From Bacteroidota bacterium (lineage in GTDB: Bacteria > Bacteroidota > Bacteroidia > Palsa-965): a stretch of 64,000 nt of DNA. The notes beneath the pieces are model-generated. The model worked only from the letters and a program-made list of their open reading frames with translations. It did not search any database and was not told the DNA's origin. The stretch spans positions 341,031 to 405,030 of the forward strand of contig JACQAM010000007.1 in NCBI GenBank assembly GCA_016194975.1, written 5' to 3'. Every line of letters starts with the position of its first letter. The first letter of the stretch is position 1. Shown here piece after piece: positions 17,397 to 25,632 of the stretch. A program made the translations under genes and the position numbers.

Positions 17397-17829
17397 GTGT
17401 TTAAGACAATTGCCACCCTTTTATTGTTCCTTTCATTTTCAACAATAACTTTTTCCAAAAATGATAGTATAACTACATTGTACCAGGATAATAAAGCACT
17501 TAGTGAAAGAGTAACAGAACTCGAAAAACAAAATGTTGCATTAACAAAGGAGAATGAAAAAACAAGCACTAGATTTAGTGATTATCAGTGGTCGTTTCAG
17601 GTTTTTCTGAGCATACTTTTCGCCCTTCTTGTAGTGAATTGGTTAAGTGCAAACCGCGCTGCCAGAAAACAAGCAAAGGAAGAGTTGAAGGAAATGAAAG
17701 ATGAAATAACAACTAAAATCTCAGCAATTTGTGTCCTCATTAACTGAAATGTCAAAGATGCGGATGGAAGCAAAGGAGATTTTGGATGAGATGAAAAGAA
17801 TTTTAGAAGAAATGAAAACAAAAAAATAA
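17397..17829 (+). pseudogene. Coiled-coil membrane protein, reading frame broken by an apparent +1 shift
   Basis: The GTG-started frame gives 116 residues: a signal peptide, a coiled coil (about 30-60), a transmembrane helix (about 68-84) and the start of a charged helix. It then ends in an unrelated ICVLIN tail at 17747. Skipping one base in the AAAA run at 17715-17718 opens a continuation, SQQFVSSLTEMSKMRMEAKE and on to MKTKK. This ends with a TAA at 17827-17829 that overlaps the next ATG as TAATG. The continuation has the same charged-helix character and joins the next gene exactly, so the full gene is about 143 codons. Sequencing error, recent mutation or frameshifting are all possible. 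The region is AT-rich. Confidence 0.65.
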
Positions 17830-18134
17830 TGGCTTTAACATTGGACATACAGAATAAGATTAGGGAGCTATCGAATAAAATACGAGATAACCAAGCGACT
17901 GCACAGGAGTATGCAGAGTATGAGCATTTGTTGGTCACCAGCGGAGCAAGCCTTGACCAAATTGAAGCGACATTAAAACAATCTGGTTTTAAATCGTGGG
18001 GTGATTATGCCAAAGCTCGTAAGGATGCAACTTCTTTAGAAGAAAAAAGAAAAATTCAAGAATCATTAGTGATAGGCGGATTAATTGGCTTAGGTCTCGG
18101 AGTATTAGTTGGACTCATCTCCAAGGAAAAATAA
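17829..18134 (+). CDS. Hypothetical protein with C-terminal glycine-rich membrane helix
   Basis: 101 residues. The N-terminal part is a charged helical region (residues 1-75), and the C-terminal LVIGGLIGLGLGVLVGLI is a glycine-zipper-like membrane helix followed by SKEK. Glycine-zipper tails are seen in small membrane proteins that oligomerise, but no family is recognised. The ATG overlaps the stop of the continued upstream frame, so both belong to one AT-rich two-gene unit that looks foreign next to its neighbours. Confidence 0.65.
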   Translation: MALTLDIQNKIRELSNKIRDNQATAQEYAEYEHLLVTSGASLDQIEATLKQSGFKSWGDYAKARKDATSLEEKRKIQESLVIGGLIGLGLGVLVGLISKEK

Positions 18135-18143
18135 TACTTATTT

Positions 18144-19514
18144 TCATCGGCTCATTCTCATCCTGGCCCTGGAAATCAGCGATTTTAATTTCAACTTCAC
18201 ATCATTTTTCCCCGATTTCCTTTTTTTCCTGAAAGCCACTTCATTATTCACCCAGCGTAAAGCATGCTCATAATATTTTCTCGGGTGCGTTCTCTTGAAA
18301 TCAATATCACGGTCGGTAGAAACTGACCATTCTCTTTTCCCAATGAATTTTTTTTCTGTTTCTTCATAAAGCGGCGTTCCTTTTATCGGGTAAGCGATCG
18401 TGAGCGTGAAATGGTCGGGATCAGAATCAGAAAGATGATCAATCGTGGCGCGAATATCTTCTTCTGTTTCTCCCGGGTAACCGAGCATGATAAATGTTCC
18501 GGCTTCCATTCCGTGTTTTTTCACAAGTTGTATTATAGCACAAACCTCTTTCACTTCCACTCTCCGGTCCATCGCGTCAATGATCTTCTGTGATCCGCTC
18601 TCGGCTCCTATCCACACACGGAAACAACCGGAATTCCTCAGCAGCCGTATTACTTCTTCATTCAGCCGGTCGGCACGTGTAATGATCTCGTAACTGATCT
18701 TTATTTTCCTGGAAATAATTTCATCGTGAAATGCTTTCATCCATTTATGACTGATCGTGAACACATCATCCACAAACCAGATCTTATCGAAGGAATAATT
18801 TTTTTTCAGTTGTTCGATCTCCTCTGCAACGAGTACTGCGCTTCTTCTCCGGTACGTGCCTCCATATACAGCGCGGCTGCACCACTTGCAGGTATATGGG
18901 CATCCGCGCATCGTGCTCATGGAGATCATGGAATAGCCGTGCGCATTTTTCCATGCGGTAAAATATTTTTGAAGTTCCACTTTATTCCGCGCCGGGAATG
19001 GCAGCTCGTCTATATTCTTCAGAAGTGTTCTTTCCGGATTGAAAATGATCTCCTCATTTTTTTTCCAGGCAATTCCATTTACAGCAGCAAGCTCTTTGTT
19101 GTTTTCAAAAACACAACATAATTCATGCATCGTTTCTTCTCCTTCACCGATTACCACCACATCTGCTCCTGCCTGCAGGAATTCTTTTGCGTGATGACGG
19201 ACTTCCGGCCCGCCGAGAATGATCTTTGTTCTCCTGAATTTATTTTCTTTCCTGAGAAATGTGATCAGCCGGAGCACATTCAGTTTGGTCATCAGGTTGG
19301 TATAAATTCCGATCACATCCGGAATTTCTTTCAACAGGAATTCTTTCTGCTCCTGAAACGAAGAAAAGGTGCTGTCGAAAATATTAACAGCTTTCCCTTT
19401 TTTCTCAAGGAAAGCACCGATATATAAAATTCCGAGCGGGACATACGGTTTCATGATGAGTTTTTCTTTCTCATCTTCTTCCAGGAAATATCCGTGTGTC
19501 AATACGATTTTCAA
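18144..19514 (-). CDS. B12-binding-domain radical SAM enzyme (1)
   Basis: 456 residues. The N-terminal about 150 residues form a Rossmann-like B12-binding-type domain (GGPEVRHHAKEFLQAGADVV, VIGEGEETM) without the classic DxHxxG base-off motif. The radical SAM core carries the iron-sulfur cysteines Cys205, Cys209 and Cys212 in MRGCPYTCKWCSRAVYGG. The WIGAESGSQKIIDAM and MLGYPGETEEDI segments are typical of this class. Members methylate, rearrange or couple unactivated carbons of natural products, lipids or tetrapyrroles; the substrate here is unknown. Last gene of the minus-strand operon, 6 bases after the methyltransferase. Confidence 0.9.
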   Translation of the reverse strand: MKIVLTHGYFLEEDEKEKLIMKPYVPLGILYIGAFLEKKGKAVNIFDSTFSSFQEQKEFLLKEIPDVIGIYTNLMTKLNVLRLITFLRKENKFRRTKIILGGPEVRHHAKEFLQAGADVVVIGEGEETMHELCCVFENNKELAAVNGIAWKKNEEIIFNPERTLLKNIDELPFPARNKVELQKYFTAWKNAHGYSMISMSTMRGCPYTCKWCSRAVYGGTYRRRSAVLVAEEIEQLKKNYSFDKIWFVDDVFTISHKWMKAFHDEIISRKIKISYEIITRADRLNEEVIRLLRNSGCFRVWIGAESGSQKIIDAMDRRVEVKEVCAIIQLVKKHGMEAGTFIMLGYPGETEEDIRATIDHLSDSDPDHFTLTIAYPIKGTPLYEETEKKFIGKREWSVSTDRDIDFKRTHPRKYYEHALRWVNNEVAFRKKRKSGKNDVKLKLKSLISRARMRMSR

Positions 19515-19520
19515 GTGAAT

Positions 19521-20315
19521 TTATTTTCGCACAAGATCAATGAGGTAATGATCGGCTTTATCAGACAAACGGGAAAATTTTCCGAGAATTGATTCAGCGG
19601 CATTCAACATTTCCAGATAAAAGGAATGTTGCTGAAAATAGTTCCGGGTATAAGAAGGTGGAATGGCTATACCAATCGGTTTGCAATTCCGGACTGTGAA
19701 ATATTTTCCGAAATACTTTTTTATTTCTTCCGGGCTATAGTACCATGTTGCCACTTTGCTCCCGGCAATATCTGCTTCAACTGCGTTTGCATTTCTCCGT
19801 CGATACGCATTTTTCATATCCTTCTTTCTTTTGAAATAAAATTGCTCCCATTTGCAGTTCCTTCCCATGATCACCATTACGAGACGCCCGCTCCCGTTGA
19901 GCAAGTCATTCATTTTTTCAGCAGCGTCCTGTATCGAATCCGGATCAAGGCAATTCATTCCACCGAAATCAGAAAAGATTATATCGAATTTTTTTCCGGA
20001 AAATTTTTTCGGCACATTACGAATATCACATTGAATGATTTTTATGTTCTCACTTTTCAGTTTCTGTTCAGCCGCACGGATCATTCCGGAAGAACTATCA
20101 GTAGCCGTTACAAGGAATCCTTTCCGGCAAAGCCATTCCGCATCTGTCCCCGTTCCGCAATTCAATTCGAGCAATTCAGGATGTGTCGTCGAAGAAATAT
20201 TTTTTTCAAGATAACGCCAAACTCTTTTGCGCTGCAGTTTCCCGATGCACGTTTCCGTGAAGGATGCGTCATAGTTTGCGGCATATTTATCGAAAGCGAT
20301 CTCAGCTGCGTTCAT
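19521..20315 (-). CDS. Class I SAM-dependent methyltransferase
   Basis: 264 residues. Motif I is LLELNCGTGTDAEWL (about 46-60), followed by VTATDSSSGM and IIFSDFGGMNCL, the class I methyltransferase pattern of the UbiE/Methyltransf_11 type. It has no NPPY motif, so a small-molecule or lipid C/O-methylation is more likely than DNA. The start overlaps the 3' end of radical SAM gene 2 by 14 bases, so the two are translationally coupled. It lies between the two radical SAM genes, implying work on the same product. Confidence 0.88.
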   Translation of the reverse strand: MNAAEIAFDKYAANYDASFTETCIGKLQRKRVWRYLEKNISSTTHPELLELNCGTGTDAEWLCRKGFLVTATDSSSGMIRAAEQKLKSENIKIIQCDIRNVPKKFSGKKFDIIFSDFGGMNCLDPDSIQDAAEKMNDLLNGSGRLVMVIMGRNCKWEQFYFKRKKDMKNAYRRRNANAVEADIAGSKVATWYYSPEEIKKYFGKYFTVRNCKPIGIAIPPSYTRNYFQQHSFYLEMLNAAESILGKFSRLSDKADHYLIDLVRK

Positions 20316-21789
20316 CGGGAAATGCTGCTAATTTTTTTCTTCCTGAAAATTCAAGCTGCGCATAAAATGGAATTGCTGCAACGCGGCGCAGATCGTTTCG
20401 CCCGGAGCCGGATGGTGAAAGAATTATTTTTTTCAGGAGACGCACTCCCTGTTTCCGGCGGAATCTCCGGTGTACATAGCGATGAAGTATCCTGTAAAAT
20501 TCTTTGGGGTAAAAATTACTGAACATCAGTTCGAGATCATCGGAATCGGACCAGTTTTGTTTCTGAACGAGTTCTGTTTTCACAGTTTCATAGAATTTTG
20601 TCCCGGGCAATGGATAGGAAACAGAAATTCCAATATCATCCGGCTGAAGTTCATCGACCAGTGCAATTGTTTTCTCAATATCTTCTTTCATCTCGCCGGG
20701 ATAACCGAACTGGAGAAAAAGCGCAGGATGAATGTTGTTTTTTTTCAGCAAGCGCGTGGCTTCCCTGATCTGTCCGATAGTCGTCCCTTTTTCCATTGCA
20801 TCCAGAATTTTCTGCGATCCGCTTTCCGCGCCCATCCACACGCTCTCACATCCTGCACGTGCGAGATCATTCACATAATTTTCCTGCACGAGCAGATCGG
20901 CCCTTGATTGTATTTTGAATTTTATTTTCAGTCCTTTCACCTCGAGAATATTCGCAAATTTTTTCACCCAGCCCGGTTTCAATCCGAAAATATCGTCAGC
21001 AAACCAGAAATGGTCAGGACTAAATTTTTTCTGAAGCATCGAAAGTTCTTCCACTACTTTTTCCGGTGAGCGTGAATTGTATCGATTGCCGTAGATCGGT
21101 TTTGCGCACCAGTTGCATTTGTACGGACATCCTCTCGTGGTAGCAACGTTGAGAGAAAAAGAATCATGTGCTGCCATCCACGCTGAGCGGTATTTTTCAA
21201 TGTCCAGAAGATCCCACGCAGGAACAGGAAAAAGATCGAGGTCTTTCATCACTTCACTGTTCCTGTTGCAGATCGTCTTTCCATTTTTCCTGGAAACCAA
21301 TCCCGGAATATTTTCGGGAATATTTTTTTTCCTGAGTTCATTCACCAGCATCAGCAACGATTGTTCAGCTTCGCCGCGAATAACAAAATCGGCGCCGTTG
21401 TCGAGGTATTTTTCATAATGATCACTTGCATCGCTGCTGCACACGACGACCGTGGAGGAAAATTTTTTTGCAACGCGCTGCATTTCAAACGCAGCTTCCC
21501 GCATATTGGTCAGGCACATTTTTGTGAGGTAATTGAAACCATCATCAAAGATTACGAACACATGCGGACTGAATTTCTCCATGAACGGGATCAATTCACC
21601 GGCACGGTTCGAGAATTGCGGATCGAACAATTGAACACGGTGTCCATTTTCACGGAGGAATGCAGCAGCGAGAATTGTACCGTATGGCGGATAAGGTTGC
21701 GCAGCCCGATCTTGTTTCTGATCGAAATGCATGAACCAGGAATGAGAAAAAAGAACGCGCATGTTCATTCTGGTTTTGCAATTTTCCAT
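20302..21789 (-). CDS. B12-binding-domain radical SAM enzyme (2)
   Basis: 495 residues as an open frame, but the real start is probably Met8 or Met10 (MRVLFSHSWF, base 21762), just after the upstream stop. A B12-binding-type domain (residues 30-150, ILAAAFLRENGHRVQLFDPQ) precedes a radical SAM core with Cys221, Cys225 and Cys228 in TTRGCPYKCNWCAKPIYGN. The MGAESGSQKILDAMEKGTT block is shared almost word for word with radical SAM protein 1, so the two are paralogues. The C-terminus has a basic region unique to this copy. Third gene of the operon. Confidence 0.9.
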   Translation of the reverse strand: MENCKTRMNMRVLFSHSWFMHFDQKQDRAAQPYPPYGTILAAAFLRENGHRVQLFDPQFSNRAGELIPFMEKFSPHVFVIFDDGFNYLTKMCLTNMREAAFEMQRVAKKFSSTVVVCSSDASDHYEKYLDNGADFVIRGEAEQSLLMLVNELRKKNIPENIPGLVSRKNGKTICNRNSEVMKDLDLFPVPAWDLLDIEKYRSAWMAAHDSFSLNVATTRGCPYKCNWCAKPIYGNRYNSRSPEKVVEELSMLQKKFSPDHFWFADDIFGLKPGWVKKFANILEVKGLKIKFKIQSRADLLVQENYVNDLARAGCESVWMGAESGSQKILDAMEKGTTIGQIREATRLLKKNNIHPALFLQFGYPGEMKEDIEKTIALVDELQPDDIGISVSYPLPGTKFYETVKTELVQKQNWSDSDDLELMFSNFYPKEFYRILHRYVHRRFRRKQGVRLLKKIILSPSGSGRNDLRRVAAIPFYAQLEFSGRKKLAAFPDERS

Positions 21790-22751
21790 TCCCAGTTGGC
21801 GGCAGGAATTGAGATCCTGTGTTTACTCTCCAGAAAATATCTCCTGTTGCTCAATTCACTGATCACCTTCTGCTGAAATCCATTCGGGTGATGTTTGGAT
21901 GTATTTTTTTTTGAGCGGAATTTATTTTCGAAAACCTCCGGATCTTTTTCCGGGAATTTTCTTTTCCATCTCCTCAATGTCATTTTCCAGAAACGATTGT
22001 CGAGACGATCGCCTGATTTTCCTGAGAATATTTTTTCCATCATTCGTTTTAGTAAAGTCGACCGTACGCCCGGTGATTCCTCCATTACTTTTTTCTCCGT
22101 ATTCGGATAAAACAGTTCCGCCCATTTATTTTCCTGGAGGAATTTTTCACACAACATTCCCCCGCGCATAGCTTTCAGAAAAATGATCTCCGTTGCCACA
22201 AAAAGATTCCGGTCGGGAATGGACATATCATGGGAATCGACAAAATAATTAACGCAGAAATATTTTTTCGAATTCAACAGGAATACTTTTTTGAACAGGA
22301 CAAGAAAAGTCCGCGCCACCCACAACCTGCCCGGGCGTGTGATGATGAAATAATCAATGTCACTGTTCCTGTCCATCGTCCCTTTTGAAAGTGATCCGCT
22401 GATGAAAACCGCCTCCACGAATGGAAATGAAGAAATGAAAGAAGAAAATCTTTTCGCTTTTTTCTGGAAACGCAACGCACGCGCCATACGCTCGCCCCTG
22501 AGATCAACATATTCTTCTTTCCCGCTGAGGAACCAGAAACCGTTTTTTTCTTCGAGTATTCCTTTCGCAGAAAATTCTTCGATCGCAAATGCAACTTCAG
22601 AAAGGGAAGGATTATTCCACTGGCAGTAACGATGGATCTCGTCGGTCGTCAGCGGATGACGGAAAATATCGAAATAAATTATGGTATTGATGACGGCCAC
22701 GGCTGTAGCAGAAAGTGATGTGCTGAGATTTTCTTTGAGAGTGGAATACAT
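21765..22751 (-). CDS. Nucleotidyltransferase-domain protein
   Basis: 328 residues. An N-terminal winged-helix-like region (about 20-75) precedes a minimal nucleotidyltransferase fold: FISGSLSKGTMDRNSDIDYF has the GS motif (Gly119, Ser120) and the metal-binding pair Asp131/Asp133. A long helical C-terminal part (about 200-328) is unassigned. NTase-fold proteins transfer NMP to proteins, RNA or small molecules; MNT-type family members also act as antitoxins. It is placed between a methyltransferase and a radical SAM gene with 0-base and overlapping junctions, so it belongs to that pathway. The substrate is unknown. Confidence 0.82.
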   Translation of the reverse strand: MYSTLKENLSTSLSATAVAVINTIIYFDIFRHPLTTDEIHRYCQWNNPSLSEVAFAIEEFSAKGILEEKNGFWFLSGKEEYVDLRGERMARALRFQKKAKRFSSFISSFPFVEAVFISGSLSKGTMDRNSDIDYFIITRPGRLWVARTFLVLFKKVFLLNSKKYFCVNYFVDSHDMSIPDRNLFVATEIIFLKAMRGGMLCEKFLQENKWAELFYPNTEKKVMEESPGVRSTLLKRMMEKIFSGKSGDRLDNRFWKMTLRRWKRKFPEKDPEVFENKFRSKKNTSKHHPNGFQQKVISELSNRRYFLESKHRISIPAANWEWKIAKPE

Positions 22752-23435
22752 TCAACGCAATTTACCTAAATAATCCTGAAGTTGTAATTCATAAATAAAA
22801 ACGCTTTCTCCCCAATGGTATTCAGTCTTCAGCAATTCTTCTTTCCATCCCGATTCCGAAGCGATATGAAATATTTTATCACGATCACAATCATCAGAAA
22901 GCACCATAATAATTTTCCCAGTCCTTGAAATAAAATCCCCCGCGTCGCGAAAAAATCTGCGGAAGAATTCGAGATCTTTTCCGGCATACCAGGCACGATC
23001 TTCTGTTGTTGCCGGATCGGCGGAATAAAAAGGAGGATTCACCAGGATCAGATCGAATTTTTCTGCTGGAATTTTTTCAAAAAGATCGGAGCAGAAAAGT
23101 CGGACTTCAACATTGTTCAGTAAAAAATTATTTTCCGCACATTTCATTGCTTTTTCCGAAAGATCGAATGCAAACTGTTGCGCGCCCGCATGTGCACACG
23201 CGATACTGAGAATTCCGCATCCGCATCCCGCTTCTATTATTTTTTTTCGATTGAGATCCTGTGCCGCAATAAAATTCAACAACGCTTTTGTAGAATAAAA
23301 AAATCCCGGGTGAAAAACACCGGGATCAATGAGTACGCTGATCGTTCCGTATTTATATTTTCTTTGCTTACGAAGATAATGGCGAACAATGGGCTTCCAG
23401 GTCCGGTTGAGCAACTTCTTTACGATACGATTCAA
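22752..23435 (-). CDS. HemK/PrmC-type methyltransferase
   Basis: 227 residues. Motif I is IIEAGCGCGILSIACAHAGA, and motif IV is LILVNPPFY, the NPPF/Y signature of methyltransferases acting on planar nitrogens (protein Gln, nucleobases) such as PrmC and RsmC. It is shorter than PrmC and lacks its N-terminal helical domain, so it is not the release factor methylase itself. Its stop abuts the nucleotidyltransferase start directly, and only 18 bases separate it from the metal-binding lipoprotein gene upstream, with no promoter box between. Confidence 0.85.
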   Translation of the reverse strand: MNRIVKKLLNRTWKPIVRHYLRKQRKYKYGTISVLIDPGVFHPGFFYSTKALLNFIAAQDLNRKKIIEAGCGCGILSIACAHAGAQQFAFDLSEKAMKCAENNFLLNNVEVRLFCSDLFEKIPAEKFDLILVNPPFYSADPATTEDRAWYAGKDLEFFRRFFRDAGDFISRTGKIIMVLSDDCDRDKIFHIASESGWKEELLKTEYHWGESVFIYELQLQDYLGKLR

Positions 23436-23453
23436 AACCGGAAAATGAAAAAA

Positions 23454-23672
23454 TTATTTCACTTCTTTCATGGGCATACCACAAACAGGGCAGTTCCCCG
23501 GTTTATCGTACGTTGTATCACGCTGGCATTTCATCGGGCACTGGTATTTCACTTGCGTAGTTTTAGCAGCCGGGGCCCCCATGCTGTCGGTGTTCGAAGT
23601 CGTTCCTCCTTTATTTCCGCATGATGCGAGGAATGAAGAGGCGATAACGGCGATGACGAGAAATTTTTTCAT
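23454..23672 (-). CDS. Heavy-metal-binding-domain (HMBD) lipoprotein
   Basis: 72 residues. Lipobox LASC (Cys18), a short polar linker, then a heavy-metal-binding domain with YQCPMKCQ and PGNCPVCGMPMKEV, giving a four-Cys and Met cluster suited to soft metals such as Cu, Ag or Hg. Family knowledge: this domain occurs at the ends of CusB-type adaptors and in small periplasmic metal proteins. It is probably the first gene of the radical SAM operon by spacing, yet its function matches the efflux island on the other side of MITE copy 1. Confidence 0.85.
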   Translation of the reverse strand: MKKFLVIAVIASSFLASCGNKGGTTSNTDSMGAPAAKTTQVKYQCPMKCQRDTTYDKPGNCPVCGMPMKEVK

Positions 23673-23686
23673 AGAATTATTTTTTA

Positions 23687-23694
23687 CAAAAATA
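23687..23694 (-). promoter_or_regulatory. -7 box TATTTTTG for the HMBD lipoprotein and radical SAM operon
   Basis: On the minus strand TATTTTTG lies 14 bases before the ATG at 23672. It is only 12 bases from MITE copy 1, so the region where a -33 element should be is MITE sequence. Confidence 0.45.
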
Positions 23695-23706
23695 CAACTT
23701 AATTAA

Positions 23707-23829
23707 GGGCATCTCTAAAAACACAGAAATGCAAGGCGGGCAAGCCCGAAAAACCGGAATTTACTATTCGTAAATGAGGATTTTGAGGACGTAGCCCAAC
23801 GCAGCAGTTCGAAGTTATTAGAGATGCCC
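23707..23829. mobile_element. 123-bp MITE, copy 1
   Basis: Ends are GGGCATCTCTAAAAAC and, inverted, GGGCATCTCTAATAAC: a 16-bp terminal inverted repeat with one mismatch. TTAA flanks both sides (23703-23706 and 23830-23833) as a 4-bp target duplication. It has no coding capacity. The ends resemble IS5-group termini, which is my judgement. It differs from copy 2 at only three of 123 positions. Confidence 0.9.
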
Positions 23830-23849
23830 TTAAATGAAGGGGGTGAGAT

Positions 23850-24719
23850 TCATAATGAAGATGAATTCAATTTATAAGCTTCGAATGCAATGATCGAAAT
23901 TCCAAGTACAAGGATCACCCATCCGAAAATATTTTTCAGAATTGCCCCGGAAATATATTTTGACAGCCACAACCCGAAAAGAATTCCTGTCACCGCGACA
24001 CCGGAAAAAGCGAGCAAAAGATTCCAGTCCGGTTGATTGCATTTAATAATGTCGCCGCCAAAACCAATGGTACAATTGATGAAGATGAGTCCGAGTGAAG
24101 TTCCGACTGCTTTTTTCATTGGCAAATTGGCAAGGATAACAAGCGCAGGAATAATAATGAAGCCACCGCCTGCCCCGAGAAAACCCACGATCGTTCCGAT
24201 GAGCCCGCCGGAAATAAAAATGAGCACATACCTGAATCTGCGTGCTTCTGAGTAATCATCTTTCCGGATCACTTTCGGCGGCCGTATCATAAATACAGAA
24301 GCGAGGATCATGAGCGCGGCAAAAAGAAAAAGAATGAAAACATCTTTTGAAAAAATAATTCCGAGAATAGATATGCTTTCCGGAAATGCCGGCATCACTT
24401 TCACGCGCATGAAATAAGTGGCGGCTAAAGAAGGTAATCCGAAAAAGAAAAGCGCTTTCCACGAAATGAGTTGTTTCCTGATGTAACCCAACGCGCCTAT
24501 GAATGCAGAAACACCAACCACAAAAAGAGAATACGTAGTGGCTTTCGAAGAAGAAAGATGAAGCATGTAAACAAGAATGGGCAACGTTAAAATGGATCCG
24601 CCTCCGCCGAATAAACCAAGCAGGATTCCCATGATGAACACCGTGATGTAAGCGAGAATTATCATTTTAAATTGCCCGTGAAAGTAAAATATTCTCCCGA
24701 ATTGTCTCGCCGTATTCAT
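23850..24719 (-). CDS. TauE/SafE-family sulfite-exporter-type permease
   Basis: 289 residues in the longest frame; the likely start is Met19 (MIILAYITVFIMG, base 24665), leaving 271. About eight membrane helices are present. Each half carries the family repeat GLFGGGGSILTLPIL (about 33-47) and GFLGAGGGFIIIPAL (about 190-205), with KATTYSL and KKAVGTSL behind them. The family moves sulfite, sulfonates or thiolated compounds. In metal islands of Bacteroidota such a permease is common, perhaps supplying or removing sulfur compounds; that link is inference. Divergent from the HYC_CC_PP gene. Confidence 0.9.
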   Translation of the reverse strand: MNTARQFGRIFYFHGQFKMIILAYITVFIMGILLGLFGGGGSILTLPILVYMLHLSSSKATTYSLFVVGVSAFIGALGYIRKQLISWKALFFFGLPSLAATYFMRVKVMPAFPESISILGIIFSKDVFILFLFAALMILASVFMIRPPKVIRKDDYSEARRFRYVLIFISGGLIGTIVGFLGAGGGFIIIPALVILANLPMKKAVGTSLGLIFINCTIGFGGDIIKCNQPDWNLLLAFSGVAVTGILFGLWLSKYISGAILKNIFGWVILVLGISIIAFEAYKLNSSSL

Positions 24720-24792
24720 TCACTGCATTTGCATTTTCTGCAACGTGTTAAAATGTGCAAACAGATGGCCTCAAAACATCAAAAGTAAATTT

Positions 24793-24808
24793 CTTATATT
24801 TGTATAAG
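24793..24808 (+). promoter_or_regulatory. -7 box TATATTTG inside a 6+6 palindrome
   Basis: CTTATA-TTTG-TATAAG is a perfect inverted repeat, and TATATTTG (24795-24802) inside it is an exact -7 consensus, 14 bases before the ATG at 24817. It may be the operator and promoter for the efflux operon. Confidence 0.5.
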
Positions 24809-24816
24809 CGCAACAA

Positions 24817-25197
24817 ATGAAAAAGACATTCATACTTTTCTTTGCATTTGTTTTCCTCGTAGAAACACTGGGAATTACAATGAGTATTGCTTACTGCCCG
24901 ATGCAGAAGAATTACTCATTTGCTTTGAGCGGTAATGCTTCCTGTTGCTGCAAAAAGAAAGACCATAGCAAATGCTGCACCTCAAAAAAAATAGTTTTCC
25001 AGAAGATCAGCAGCAGTTACGTTTCTACCGGAAGCCAGCTTGCGCCGGTATCTTTCGATTTCATTAATTATTCTCCGTCTTCTGCGGCACACTTCTCTTT
25101 ATTGGTCAGCCGCCAGAATTCAAACCTGAACCGTGATCATTCTCCTCCAGGCCGTTCAGTCGCGCTGAACATCCTTCACGGATCTCTTCTCATTTAA
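24817..25197 (+). CDS. HYC_CC_PP-family-like small exported cysteine-rich protein
   Basis: 126 residues. A signal or anchor helix (1-24) is followed by AYCPMQK, then a CCCKKKDHSKCC cluster and, near the end, HSPPGRS. This order of YC, CC and PP motifs is that of the Bacteroidota HYC_CC_PP family, which I know only as a small protein often near copper/heavy-metal genes. The Cys/His cluster could bind soft metals in the periplasm. First gene of the plus-strand efflux operon, with its own palindromic promoter. A hairpin (25217-25239) lies between it and the next gene. Confidence 0.7.
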   Translation: MKKTFILFFAFVFLVETLGITMSIAYCPMQKNYSFALSGNASCCCKKKDHSKCCTSKKIVFQKISSSYVSTGSQLAPVSFDFINYSPSSAAHFSLLVSRQNSNLNRDHSPPGRSVALNILHGSLLI

Positions 25198-25216
25198 GTT
25201 TTCCCCTTTTAGTTTT

Positions 25217-25239
25217 CTTCGTTTCATCGCGGAACGAAG
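25217..25239 (+). terminator. Intergenic hairpin, possible attenuator
   Basis: CTTCGTT (25217-25223) pairs with AACGAAG (25233-25239) and the stem extends inward by one wobble and one C-G pair. The T content behind is weak (CCATTCCTTTT). It lies between the HYC_CC_PP-like and HMA genes. Confidence 0.4.
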
Positions 25240-25262
25240 CCATTCCTTTTATTTAAAAATTC

Positions 25263-25616
25263 ATGATCATGAAAAACAAAATCATTGTGCTGCTTTGCTG
25301 CGTTCTTGTATTCAGCATTGCCGGCGCTGCACAAAGTGCAACCAAAACAGATACCATTAAAGTATATGGTAATTGCGAAACATGTAAATCCAAAATTGAA
25401 GGATCGCTGAAGAAAAAAGACGGCGTCATTTCAAAAGACTGGAACACGGAAACCAAAATGCTGATCGTGACTTACGATCCTTCGAAGATCACGATCAAAC
25501 AGATCGGTGAAAAAATTGCTGCCGTAGGTTATGACAATCAATATGCCACTGCACCGGATGCTACTTATAATGGTTTGCCGAAATGCTGCCAGTATGAGCG
25601 GCCGAAAAAAAATTAG
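25263..25616 (+). CDS. Periplasmic HMA-domain metal-binding protein
   Basis: 117 residues. A signal peptide (about 1-24, ending GAAQS) precedes a heavy-metal-associated ferredoxin-like fold: IKVYGNCETCKSKIE with Cys38 and Cys41 as the CxxC metal site, then VTYDPSKITIKQIGEKIAAVGYDN, which is the standard HMA ending. An extra C-terminal NGLPKCCQYERP adds another Cys pair. A copper-chaperone-like carrier in the periplasm is likely. Met3 (25269) is an equally good start. It sits 16 bases before the RND pump gene, so one operon. Confidence 0.88.
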   Translation: MIMKNKIIVLLCCVLVFSIAGAAQSATKTDTIKVYGNCETCKSKIEGSLKKKDGVISKDWNTETKMLIVTYDPSKITIKQIGEKIAAVGYDNQYATAPDATYNGLPKCCQYERPKKN

Positions 25617-25632
25617 TATCACGTAATTGAAA

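Noticed and set aside
19626..20522. 298-codon plus-strand frame over the methyltransferase and radical SAM genes
   Set aside because: Antisense to two well-supported enzymes; no recognisable motif.
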